Below the pieces are notes generated by a model. It saw only the letters and a list, made by a program, of their open reading frames with translations. It was not told where the DNA came from and made no database searches. Positions 1 through 6,240 of a DNA stretch of 13,343 nt are shown here, in pieces. How positions within the stretch are numbered: the stretch's first letter is position 1; each line of letters begins with the position of its first letter. The translations under genes and the position numbers were made by a program. Origin of the DNA: CAVYHX01 sp963768415 (GTDB taxonomy: Bacteria > Pseudomonadota > Gammaproteobacteria > UBA9214); contig CAVYHX010000018.1 of assembly GCA_963768415.1 (NCBI GenBank), forward strand, positions 1 through 13,343. The letters run 5' to 3'.

Positions 1-85
1 CCTACAGTGTTCTTATTAACCGCCTGTGGGAGCGGTCTCCTGGCCGCGATGGGTTTCCGTAACCATCGCGCCGAAGGACGGCGTT

Positions 86-110
86 TACACCCGGCGCTTA
101 ATCGGGCGCT
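86..110. repeat. 25-bp extra hairpin cassette, copy 1
   Basis: This segment makes the unit starting at 1 about 25 bp longer than its neighbours. It contains ACCCGGCGCTTAATCGGGCG, which can fold with CCCG pairing to CGGG, and it ends in GGGCGCT, echoing the GGCGCT junction of short units. This copy differs slightly from the other two at its left edge (TTTACACC instead of TTGCACC). Confidence 0.75.
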
Positions 111-360
111 CCTACAGTGTTCTTATTACCGCCTGTAGGAGCGGCCTCCTGGCCGCGATGGTTCCGTAACCATCGCGCCGAAGGACGGCGCTCCTACAGT
201 GTTCTTATTACCGCCTGTAGGAGCGGCCTCCTGGCCGCGATGGGTTTCCGTAACCATCGCGCCGAAGGACGGCGCTCCTACAGTGTTCTTATTACCGCCT
301 GTAGGAGCGGCCTCCTGGCCGCGATGGGTTTCCGTAACCATCGCGCCGAAGGACGGCGCT

Positions 361-385
361 TGCACCCGGCGCTTAATCGGGCGCT
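361..385. repeat. 25-bp extra hairpin cassette, copy 2
   Basis: Same cassette as at 86-110, here in the fourth array unit. The read-out TGCACCCGGC followed by GCTTAATCGGGCGCT is identical to the copy at 641-665. It sits between the GGCGCT end of the second REP-like half and the next CCTACAG linker. Confidence 0.8.
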
Positions 386-640
386 CCTACAGTGTTCTTA
401 TTGACCGCCTGTGGGAGCGGCCTCCTGGCCGCGATGGGTTTCCGTAACCATCGCGCCGAAGGACGGCGCTCCTACAGTGTTCTTATTTACCGCCTGTAGG
501 AGCGGCCTCCTGGCCGCGATGGGTTTCCGAAACCATCGCGCCGGAGGACGGCGCTCCTACAGTGTTCTTATTTACCGCCTGTAGGAGCGGCCTCCTGGCC
601 GCGATGGGTTTCCGTAACCATCGCGCCGAAGGACGGCGCT

Positions 641-665
641 TGCACCCGGCGCTTAATCGGGCGCT
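641..665. repeat. 25-bp extra hairpin cassette, copy 3
   Basis: Identical to 361-385 and located in the seventh unit, immediately before the degenerate last unit. The unit after it uses GTGGGAGC heads and diverges (GGCCTGCTGGCGGC), marking the eroded edge of the array towards coaD. Confidence 0.8.
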
Positions 666-743
666 CCCACAGTGTTCTTATTGACCGCCTGTGGGAGCGG
701 CCTGCTGGCGGCGATGTGTTTCCGTCCCGTACTGCACCCCTCG

Positions 744-773
744 CTGTACCCGATTCCCTGAATCAGTCATAAT
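744..773 (+). promoter_or_regulatory. Possible coaD promoter (leaderless?)
   Basis: CATAAT at 768-773 matches the sigma-70 -10 box at five of six bases. A poor -35 candidate (TGTACC, 745-750) lies 17 bp upstream. Transcription would start near 780, which is the coaD ATG itself. No Shine-Dalgarno sequence is visible before that ATG, which fits a leaderless message but does not prove one. The main promoter could equally lie upstream of the repeat array, for instance before an rsmD gene outside the window. Confidence 0.3.
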
Positions 774-779
774 CAGCGC

Positions 780-1256
780 ATGGATACCGTTGTCTATCCG
801 GGGACTTTCGATCCCATCACCAATGGCCATGCCGACCTGGTGGAGCGTGCCGCGCGGCTGTTCGACAAGGTCATCGTGGCGGTCGCCGTGAACCCCGATA
901 AACAGGCGGCCTTTCCGATCGAGACGCGGGTGACGCTGGCGCGCGAGGTGCTGGGGCATATCGATAACGTTGAGGTGTGCAGTTTCGATAACCTGCTGGT
1001 GGATTTTCTGCGTCAGAAGGATGCGGGCATGATTCTGCGCGGCTTGCGAGCGGTGTCTGATTTCGAGTACGAGTTCCAGCTTGCCGGTATGAACCGTCAC
1101 CTGGCGCCGGAGATCGAAACCCTGTTTCTGACGCCCGCCGAGCAGTATTCCTACATTTCCTCCAGCCTGGTGCGGGAGATCGCCGTACTGGGCGGTGATG
1201 TCAGTCCGTTTGTCCACAAGAAAGTTGTGGCTGCATTACTTGATTCCATGAATTAA
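780..1256 (+). CDS. coaD: Phosphopantetheine adenylyltransferase (PPAT)
   Basis: CoaD transfers an adenylyl group from ATP to 4'-phosphopantetheine, giving dephospho-CoA, the penultimate step of cytosolic coenzyme A synthesis. The 158-residue product matches the usual length of about 160. It opens with MDTVVYPGTFDPITNGH, carrying the nucleotidyltransferase T/HxGH motif at T14-H17. RGLRAVSDFEYE begins at R87, and ISSSLVRE spans 126-133; all are hallmark PPAT segments. The start is set by the N-terminus, which aligns directly with E. coli CoaD; no ribosome binding site is evident. It lies about 50 bp after a repeat array and 164 bp before a ferredoxin gene. The rsmD-coaD-fdx-mutM neighbourhood is common in Proteobacteria, so the array may separate coaD from an rsmD to the left (inference). 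Confidence 0.97.
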   Translation: MDTVVYPGTFDPITNGHADLVERAARLFDKVIVAVAVNPDKQAAFPIETRVTLAREVLGHIDNVEVCSFDNLLVDFLRQKDAGMILRGLRAVSDFEYEFQLAGMNRHLAPEIETLFLTPAEQYSYISSSLVREIAVLGGDVSPFVHKKVVAALLDSMN

Positions 1257-1282
1257 AGTTATGCAGCAGGGAACTCGCGGTG

Positions 1283-1307
1283 GGTTCTTCTGTACTGTTA
1301 AAGAACC
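1283..1307. terminator. Inverted repeat after coaD, weak terminator candidate
   Basis: GGTTCTT (1283-1289) pairs perfectly with AAGAACC (1301-1307) around an 11-nt loop, starting 26 bp after the coaD stop. There is no following T-run, so it is not a standard intrinsic terminator. It may instead be an operator or an mRNA-stabilising stem. Little else is recognisable in the 164-bp gap 1257-1420. Confidence 0.25.
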
Positions 1308-1420
1308 AGGCGGTCCCTCACAACATACGATAAATCCATTTGCAGGATGAAACCATTGCCCGACCTGCTTGCAATCAGTTTTGACCCGCGGGCGACGGGT
1401 TGTGTCTGCAGGAATACATC

Positions 1421-1678
1421 ATGTCATTGACGATTACAGACGAGTGCATCAATTGTGATGTGTGCGAGCCGGAATGCCCCAATGACGCCATCTATCAGGG
1501 CGAGGAAATCTACGAGATCAATCCGGATCTGTGCACGGAATGCGTGGGGCATTTCGAGACGTCCCAGTGTGTGGAAGTCTGTCCGGTGGAATGTATCCTC
1601 GTCGATCAGGCGCATCCGGAGAGCAGGGAACAGTTGCTGCTTAAATACCAGCAGCTGACCGGGAAGGCAGCGCAGTGA
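1421..1678 (+). CDS. fdx: 2[4Fe-4S] ferredoxin, Allochromatium (AlvinFd/YfhL) type
   Basis: A small cytosolic electron carrier of 85 residues. The first cluster motif is Cx2Cx2Cx3CP (C9, C12, C15, C19). The second has the expanded spacing Cx2Cx8Cx3CP (C38, C41, C50, C54), followed by a C-terminal extension of about 30 residues. The eight-residue insertion between two cluster ligands plus the C-terminal helix defines the Allochromatium vinosum-type ferredoxins, known for very low and split reduction potentials. The segment DECINCDVCEPECPN closely resembles that protein. The start at 1421 is chosen over an in-frame ATG at 1400 because AGGA at 1410-1413 sits seven bases before it and the N-terminus MSLTITDEC fits the family. 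Its stop overlaps the GTG start of ggt, implying co-translation. The physiological partner is unknown. Confidence 0.95.
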   Translation: MSLTITDECINCDVCEPECPNDAIYQGEEIYEINPDLCTECVGHFETSQCVEVCPVECILVDQAHPESREQLLLKYQQLTGKAAQ

Positions 1679-3381
1679 TCACGCCAGCGGCGACCGTGTA
1701 CAGAAGGCTCCTGACCGGGGCCTTTTTAGTGTTCATCCTGTGTGTGCAGGCCACCACGCTGTGGGCCGGCAGGCCGCCTGCCGCGGCGATTGCCAGTGCC
1801 CACCCGCTGGCCACGCAGGCCGGTATGGAGGTGCTGGCCGCGGGCGGCAATGCCTTCGATGCGGCGGTTGCCGTCAGCGCGGTGCTGGCAGTCGTAGAGC
1901 CCTACAGCTCCGGGCTCGGCGGGGGCGGTTTCTGGCTGCTGCACCGTGCGCGGGACGGGCATGACGTCATGATCGACGGCCGCGAGCAGGCACCGCTGGC
2001 CGCCCGCCGCAATATGTATCTTGATCCTGCGGGCGAGGTCGTTCCCGGACTGTCGGTCGACGGTGCCCTGGCAGCGGGTATTCCGGGTGAGCCGGCTGCG
2101 CTCGCACATATCGCCGCGCACTATGGCCGCCTGCCGCTGAGCACTGCCCTGGAGCCGGCCATGCGGCTGGCACGTGATGGTTTCGAGGTGGATGCGCATT
2201 ACCGGCAGCTGGCACATTTCCGGTTGACGGCGCTGCAGGATAACGCGGAAGCCATGCGGATCTATCTAAGGGATTTTGGCGTGCCGGAGACAGGAACGCG
2301 CATTTTGCAGCCCGACCTGGCAGCAACGCTGGCGGCGCTGGCACGTGACGGCCATGCCGGTTTCTACCAGGGCGAAGTGGCCAGGCAGCTGGTCGAGGGG
2401 GTGCGTGCGGCCGGTGGTATCTGGACGCTGGCGGACCTGGCGCAGTATCAGGTGAGGGAACGCCGGCCGGTTGTCGGGGAATACCATGGCATGCGGGTCA
2501 CCTCGGCGGCGCCGCCGTCATCGGGCGGTGTGGCGCTGGTATCGATGCTGAATATCCTGTCCGGTTTCCCGCTGGCGCGACTCGATACCGCAACCCGTAC
2601 CCATGTCATCATCGAGACCATGCGGCGTGCCTACCGTGATCGTGCAGTGTATCTGGGAGACAGCGATTATTTTCCGGTGCCCGTCGCCCGCCTGACCAGC
2701 CCGGCTTACGCTGCCGCGTTGCGCGCCACCATTGAACTGGAGAGCGCCACACCCAGTGCGGCATGGGAGGGGCGGGCATTGCCGGATGGCGGCCGGGACA
2801 CGACTCATTTTTCCATTCTCGATCGCGCGGGCAATCGGGTGGCAGCAACCCTGAGCATCAACTATCCCTTCGGCGCCTGCGTGGTGCCACCGGGGACCGG
2901 GGTGCTGCTGAATGACGAGATGGATGATTTTTCCGCCAAGCCGGGGGTGCCGAATGTCTATGGCCTGGTGGGCGGGGAGGCCAATGCCATCGCGCCCGGC
3001 AAGCGACCGCTGTCCAGCATGTCACCGACCTTCGTGGAAAGCGACGCGGGTGTGGCGATTCTCGGCACGCCGGGTGGCAGCCGTATCATCACCATGGTCC
3101 TGCTGGGCATCCTGGACCTGGCCAGTGGCAACCGGCCGCAGTCCTGGGTGAGCCTGCCGCGCTTTCATCACCAGTACCTGCCCGATGTCCTGCAGTACGA
3201 AGCGGGGGCACTGCCGAATGCACTGGCCGCGGCGCTGCGGCAGCGCGGCCATCAGCTCAAGCCCCTGCGATCGACCTATGGCAACATGCAGGCAGTCTAC
3301 TGGGACCGTGAGCAGGACAAGGTTTATTCCGCCAGCGATCCGCGCGGTATCGGCAGCGCGCGGATCGCGGTCATCGAGTAA
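1675..3381 (+). CDS. ggt: Gamma-glutamyltranspeptidase precursor
   Basis: Cleaves the gamma-glutamyl bond of glutathione and related amides by hydrolysis or transpeptidation, normally in the periplasm. The 568-residue proenzyme starts with a signal peptide (RR at 10-11, hydrophobic 12-30, likely cleavage after A31). Self-processing would occur before T376 of DTTHFS, giving a small subunit of about 193 residues, as in E. coli. Substrate-binding features are present: R103 in DGREQAP, NDEMDDFSAKPG (Glu as in the human enzyme where E. coli has Gln), S447-S448 in PLSSMSPT, and the GTPGGSRI glycine pair at 467-468. The start is GTG at 1675, inside GTGA overlapping the fdx stop, with GGGAAGG at 1661-1667 as ribosome binding site. 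The next in-frame ATG (1825) would delete the signal peptide. All catalytic residues look intact. Confidence 0.96.
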   Translation: MITPAATVYRRLLTGAFLVFILCVQATTLWAGRPPAAAIASAHPLATQAGMEVLAAGGNAFDAAVAVSAVLAVVEPYSSGLGGGGFWLLHRARDGHDVMIDGREQAPLAARRNMYLDPAGEVVPGLSVDGALAAGIPGEPAALAHIAAHYGRLPLSTALEPAMRLARDGFEVDAHYRQLAHFRLTALQDNAEAMRIYLRDFGVPETGTRILQPDLAATLAALARDGHAGFYQGEVARQLVEGVRAAGGIWTLADLAQYQVRERRPVVGEYHGMRVTSAAPPSSGGVALVSMLNILSGFPLARLDTATRTHVIIETMRRAYRDRAVYLGDSDYFPVPVARLTSPAYAAALRATIELESATPSAAWEGRALPDGGRDTTHFSILDRAGNRVAATLSINYPFGACVVPPGTGVLLNDEMDDFSAKPGVPNVYGLVGGEANAIAPGKRPLSSMSPTFVESDAGVAILGTPGGSRIITMVLLGILDLASGNRPQSWVSLPRFHHQYLPDVLQYEAGALPNALAAALRQRGHQLKPLRSTYGNMQAVYWDREQDKVYSASDPRGIGSARIAVIE

Positions 3382-3400
3382 AGCTGCCTCCGGGTGGGCA

Positions 3401-3415
3401 GGCGCGCCGCGCGCC
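3401..3415. terminator. GC hairpin between convergent genes
   Basis: GGCGCG and CGCGCC form a perfect six-pair stem around CCG, 20 bp after the ggt stop and 19 bp before the restored stop of the opposing lipoprotein gene. There is no T-run on either side, so termination is only a positional guess. A weaker CTGCC/GGCAG stem directly precedes it. Confidence 0.25.
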
Positions 3416-3433
3416 GCAGCGTAACCGGTCCGA

Positions 3434-4181
3434 TCAAAACCGGCCGCGCACCACCGCAACCAGCCAGATCAGGCTGGTACTGATGACACCCAGCGCAGAA
3501 AGCTTCAGCAGACTGCGCCAGACGGTCTGCATGGATTGCAAGTATGCTGAAGTCGGTAACGTAAATGGTCTCGCATGCACCGTTGCCGGTGTCGGTACGC
3601 GTCGTGCTGGTGCCGCGCGAAAATCCCGTGGCATTGGAGTAGTTGGCCAGCCAGCCACGGATGTGCACCTGGTCACCGACGCTGACCTTGCCAAGCGCCT
3701 TGCGTATGCCGGCATCGTTCGTGAGCAGGTGATTATTTGAAATCTGGTCAGGCCGAAAGCGTTTCCAGGCAGCGGTATCGTCGGTTTCGAAATTGCAGGT
3801 GAACTTCCCGTTCCAGAACCTGAAGCGGTTCAGATCCAGTTGCTGTGCATTGTCACTCCAGACCACGCACAGATCGGCCACGTTGATATGGTCATTCCAG
3901 AGCCGGTGCAGGCTGTAGTTGCCGTCATGATGCGCATAGGAGACCACCAGTCCCTTCAGGTCATAATGGTAGCGTGGTTCTATCCTGTAGGTGATGCCCT
4001 TGTGGGTGACGGTAAACACCGGGTCGCCGCTTTCCTGTTGTGCCGGGGCCTGCAGCAGGTCAGCGGCAACGGCCATGTCGGCCGGGAACTGGTTGCGTTG
4101 CCAGCAGGAGGCCAGCAACAGCATGCAGCTGGTGTAGAAAATAATGCTATTGAGTGTCTTGAGCGGATGCGAGCGTTGCAT
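3434..4181 (-). CDS. Lipoprotein-like protein of unknown function, one frameshift
   Basis: I do not recognise a characterised family. Reading from 4181, the protein begins with a short n-region, a hydrophobic stretch, and a lipobox LLLASC, so lipid attachment at C26 is likely. The middle is rich in W, H, N and D, with motifs such as YDLKGLVVSYAHHDG, HRLWNDHINVADLCVVW, FWNGKFTCNF and RGTSTTRTDTGNGACE. The latter half carries a phrase typical of a small beta-domain (VGDQVHIRGWLANY). In the uninterrupted frame the C-terminus turns into arginine- and proline-rich low-quality sequence and runs into ggt (stop at 3324). Removing one A near 3540-3541 instead gives FSILQSMQTVWRSLLKLS followed by a clear membrane helix ending VAVVRGRF, with its stop at 3434. 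I take the restored form as ancestral. It converges on ggt and may be co-transcribed with the 40-codon ORF upstream. No good ribosome binding site is visible. Confidence 0.7.
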
Positions 4182-4201
4182 GCGTCAGAAAGATAGTTGA
4201 C

Positions 4202-4324
4202 TTACTTACTTGCTGGCGACGGCAGGATGCGCTCCTGCGCAAGGGTGCGGCGCCAGCCAGCGGCCGCTGCAGCCCAGCTGTTGCGCTCGCGTTCCTTGAG
4301 TGACTTGGCATCCTGAGTCTGCAT
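4202..4324 (-). CDS. Small ORF, possible methyltransferase N-terminal remnant
   Basis: A 40-codon ORF starting MQTQDAKSLKERERNSW and ending SPASK. The stretch KSLKERERNSWAAAAAGWRR resembles the first helix of class I SAM-dependent methyltransferases of the UbiE-like kind, but the protein ends before any SAM-binding glycine motif. It could be a truncated remnant, a leader ORF for the lipoprotein gene that starts 20 bp downstream, or chance coding. There is no Shine-Dalgarno sequence before the ATG; the upstream DNA is AT-rich and carries a promoter-like sequence. Treat as tentative. Confidence 0.35.
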   Translation of the reverse strand: MQTQDAKSLKERERNSWAAAAAGWRRTLAQERILPSPASK

Positions 4325-4355
4325 AGTAATTATTTAAGTAATTGATTTAAAATAT

Positions 4356-4384
4356 ATTATAGGCGCAGGGTGATGCTATGTAAG
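4356..4384 (-). promoter_or_regulatory. Sigma-70-like promoter facing left
   Basis: On the minus strand CTTACA (4384-4379, four of six matches to the -35 consensus) is separated by 17 bp from a perfect TATAAT (4361-4356). Initiation near 4349 would transcribe the 40-codon ORF and the lipoprotein gene with a short AT-rich leader. The AT-richness of 4325-4425 raises the chance of a fortuitous -10 match. Confidence 0.45.
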
Positions 4385-4394
4385 CATATTAAAA

Positions 4395-4423
4395 TATAAA
4401 TATATATCTATTTTTTGTATAAT
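4395..4423 (+). promoter_or_regulatory. Sigma-70-like promoter facing right
   Basis: A perfect TATAAT at 4418-4423 lies 17 bp after TATAAA (4395-4400, three of six at -35) and is preceded by a T-run. Initiation near 4430 would leave a leader of about 38 nt before the ATG at 4468. Together with 4356-4384 it forms a divergent pair in one AT-rich island in otherwise GC-rich DNA. Confidence 0.4.
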
Positions 4424-4467
4424 AACGGCCTTCCAGTGAAGCCCAGGCGGGTGAGCGGAGTCCGGTC

Positions 4468-4668
4468 ATGACAGTAGCGCAGTTTGAAACGGTTTCATTG
4501 TATTCCGGTGTGGGCGGGCTGATCGCATACATGATCTTTGTCATGTTCCGGCTGGCACGGGAATCCGGTGCCGGACGGATGGGCACCCTGGTTATTTTTC
4601 TGTCGCTCGGCCTGGGTATCATGGGATTCGCAGCCAAATCGGTTATCCAGTTGCTGATCGATGTCTAG
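4468..4668 (+). CDS. DUF2788-like small inner-membrane protein
   Basis: A 66-residue protein with two predicted transmembrane helices: about 13-29 (GVGGLIAYMIFVMF) and 40-62 (TLVIFLSLGLGIMGFAAKS). They are joined by a short basic loop, RLARESGAGRMG. The second helix and the tail GFAAKSVIQLL resemble the pattern of the uncharacterised DUF2788 family of small proteobacterial membrane proteins. That assignment is from memory of the pattern and is moderately certain. Translation start is well supported by GGAG at 4457-4460, seven bases before the ATG. It has its own candidate promoter and converges on the coiled-coil gene with a 37-bp gap. The function is unknown. Confidence 0.7.
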   Translation: MTVAQFETVSLYSGVGGLIAYMIFVMFRLARESGAGRMGTLVIFLSLGLGIMGFAAKSVIQLLIDV

Positions 4669-4670
4669 TC

Positions 4671-4690
4671 AATGGCCGGTGTGCGCCATT
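4671..4690. terminator. Short hairpin between convergent genes
   Basis: AATGGC (4671-4676) pairs with GCCATT (4685-4690) around an 8-nt loop, directly after the stop of the DUF2788-like gene and before the stop of the opposing coiled-coil gene. The stem is short and lacks a T-run, so a bidirectional terminator role is tentative. Confidence 0.2.
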
Positions 4691-4705
4691 AACGATGCGA
4701 ATGCA

Positions 4706-5140
4706 TTAGTTGTATTTTCCGGACCATCCATCGGCCGGGTTTTGATTGCGCCGGCGTTCTCTTTGCAGGCTCTTCAACGCGCTCCGGTACTGCGCCTGAC
4801 TTTTCTCCAGCTCCAGCTGGAGTTCCTGTACCGTTGCTTCATTACTCGCTGCCATTGTATCCAGCTGGCTGCGCAGCGCTTCTATTTGATCGTTTAGATC
4901 GTCTTGATTTGTCTGATCTTCGTCACCGGAAACAGACTGGGCATCTTCGCTTCTATCGAGTTCAATCTGTAATATTTCGGCTTTCAGATTCTCGTTCTCC
5001 TGCTGCAGTGGCGTTTCGATGATGCGGCTGTATATTCCGAAGGCGCTGACGCTGCCGATAAACAACCCCGCGATAGCGGCAATGACAATGCCCCTGTTCA
5101 GGGCGCCGGTGTTATTTCCTGATTCAGATCCAGAAGTCAT
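4706..5140 (-). CDS. Membrane-anchored coiled-coil protein, unknown function
   Basis: A 144-residue protein I cannot assign to a family. A short polar N-terminus (MTSGSESGNNTGALNRG) is followed by one hydrophobic helix (about 18-36, IVIAAIAGLFIGSVSAFGI). A long acidic heptad-rich segment follows (about 45-128, QQENENLKAEILQIEL... EATVQELQLELEKSQ) that should form a coiled coil. The tail is basic (LQRERRRNQNPADGW). The likely topology is a cytoplasmic N-terminus and a periplasmic coiled coil, but orientation is inferred. Start support comes from AAGGA on the minus strand at 5151-5147, six bases before the ATG. It lies downstream of mutM beyond a long inverted repeat and probably has its own transcript. 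Confidence 0.8.
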   Translation of the reverse strand: MTSGSESGNNTGALNRGIVIAAIAGLFIGSVSAFGIYSRIIETPLQQENENLKAEILQIELDRSEDAQSVSGDEDQTNQDDLNDQIEALRSQLDTMAASNEATVQELQLELEKSQAQYRSALKSLQRERRRNQNPADGWSGKYN

Positions 5141-5274
5141 GATTATTCCTTATTATTGATCGTCGAAACGGAAGCCGGGTGCCCTGCTCCGCTTCTGCCG
5201 GGACCTGTGTGCGCGCACCCGTTTGCTGCCTCTGTCCAAGGTTAATATTAGCCTATCAGTGTTCGAAGCGGTAT

Positions 5275-5329
5275 AAATGGGGACATTCCGGATTTTTTAC
5301 TAAAGAAAAAATCCGGAATGTCCCCATTT
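5275..5329. repeat. Long perfect inverted repeat (24-bp arms, 7-nt loop)
   Basis: The left arm 5275-5298 begins AAATGGGGACATTCCGGA and ends in six Ts. The loop is ACTAAAG (5299-5305). The right arm 5306-5329 is the exact reverse complement. GGGGACA-headed hairpins of this kind recur in gammaproteobacterial intergenic regions and resemble elements linked to Y1 (IS200/RAYT-like) transposases; that link is from memory and no transposase is present here. It lies 24 bp beyond the mutM stop, so it could also terminate or stabilise the operon mRNA, but its T-run is inside the stem. I saw nothing else in 5152-5352 beyond an AT patch near 5240-5250. Confidence 0.9.
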
Positions 5330-5352
5330 TCCTGCGCCCGGATCGGGTTGGC

Positions 5353-6168
5353 CTAGTTCTGGCATTTTGGGCAATAAAACGTCGAGCGCTGTCCCTGGCG
5401 TATCGCGCGGATCGGTACCCGGCAACTGAGGCAGGGTTCGCCCGTCTTGCCGTAGACGTTCAGATGCAGCTTGAAGTAACCCGGTTCGCCGTCACCGTTG
5501 ACGAAATCGCGCAGGGTGGTGCCGCCCTGCGCAATAGAATCGCTCAGGACTTCCTTGATCACCTCCGCCAGCAGTGCATATTTCTTTTTGCTGATGCGGC
5601 CCGCGGCGCGTTGCGGGTGAATGCCGGCCATATACAGCGCCTCACAGGCGTAGATGTTGCCGATGCCGGCGACGATGTGGCTGTTCATGATGAAATTCTT
5701 GATTGCCACTCTGCGCCCCCGGGATGTCGCATACAGGTAATCTCCGGTCAACCCGCTACTTAACGGTTCCGGGCCCAGGTCACGCAGCAGTCGGTGCCGC
5801 TCGGCCGGCCCGCGGGTCCAGTGCAGGCTGCCGAAGCGGCGCGGGTCGGTGTAGCGCAGGGCGCGCTTGCCGTTCAGGACAATATCGATATGGTCGTGTT
5901 TAGCGGCTGGCAGGCCTGCGTCGACGATGCGCAGGCTACCCGACATGCCGAGGTGCAGGATGGCGGTGCCGCTGCCTGTCTTCAACAGCAGGTACTTGGC
6001 ACGGCGCGTGACAGCTTCGATGGTCTGGCCCGTGATCTCTCGCGCCAGCCGCCCGGGTACCGGCCAGCGCAGATCCGGGTTGCGCACAATGACGCGGGTG
6101 ACACGTTTGCCGGTGACATGCACAGCGATACCGCGGCGGGTGGTCTCGACTTCGGGGAGTTCGGGCAT
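5353..6168 (-). CDS. mutM: Formamidopyrimidine-DNA glycosylase (Fpg)
   Basis: A bifunctional DNA glycosylase/AP lyase that removes 8-oxoguanine and formamidopyrimidines. The 271-residue length is standard. The N-terminus MPELPEVETTRRG carries the catalytic proline (P2, exposed after Met removal) and E3. K58 lies in RRAKYLL, H72 in LHLGMSG, and the DNA-binding DPRRFG and GIGNIYACEALY segments are present. The C-terminal zinc finger is complete: C246xxC249 and C266xxC269, with QRSTFYCPKC containing R261. The start is fixed by the need for P2, although no Shine-Dalgarno sequence is visible. It is the last gene of the minus-strand GldAFG/DUF4340 cluster, 72 bp after the DUF4340 stop, so it is probably read from that transcript. 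coaD and fdx, its frequent neighbours elsewhere, lie 4 kb away on the other strand. Confidence 0.97.
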   Translation of the reverse strand: MPELPEVETTRRGIAVHVTGKRVTRVIVRNPDLRWPVPGRLAREITGQTIEAVTRRAKYLLLKTGSGTAILHLGMSGSLRIVDAGLPAAKHDHIDIVLNGKRALRYTDPRRFGSLHWTRGPAERHRLLRDLGPEPLSSGLTGDYLYATSRGRRVAIKNFIMNSHIVAGIGNIYACEALYMAGIHPQRAAGRISKKKYALLAEVIKEVLSDSIAQGGTTLRDFVNGDGEPGYFKLHLNVYGKTGEPCLSCRVPIRAIRQGQRSTFYCPKCQN

Positions 6169-6240
6169 GGAAGTATGATCACTGGGGGTGCGCCCTGCGT
6201 ACCGGCCGATCAGGTGCAGGCAGCACGGCGACAGTCCTCG

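Larger units (their letters stand above)
1..731. repeat. REP/BIME-like palindromic repeat array
   Basis: Seven nearly identical units start at 1, 111, 193, 277, 386, 471 and 556; a degenerate eighth starts at 666 and fades near 731. Each unit has a linker (CCTACAGTGTTCTTATT) and two inverted REP-like halves. The first half begins GTAGGAGC or GTGGGAGC and folds as GCGGCC-tcct-GGCCGC. The second, read on the other strand, begins GTAGGAGCGCCG and folds as GCCG-tcctt-CGGC. The two halves also pair with each other through GTAGGAGC/GCTCCTAC and CGATGG/CCATCG. GTAG/GTGG-headed hairpins are typical of REPs mobilised by RAYT (TnpA-REP, Y1 HUH) transposases; that assignment comes from family knowledge, and no RAYT gene is visible here. 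Unit lengths are 110, 82, 84, 109, 85, 85 and 110. The array begins before the window. Spacers are not unique, so it is not CRISPR. Confidence 0.9.

Noticed and set aside
117..447. ORFs encoding repetitive peptides inside the array, on both strands
   Set aside because: They are translations of the palindromic repeats, lack ribosome binding sites and have no protein-like composition.
1..731. CRISPR array
   Set aside because: Repeats are regularly spaced but the sequence between them is also repeated; there are no unique spacers and no cas genes.
678..1217. 179-codon minus-strand ORF opposite coaD
   Set aside because: It is fully antisense to a clear coaD gene and shows no family motif; it arises from codon bias in GC-rich DNA.
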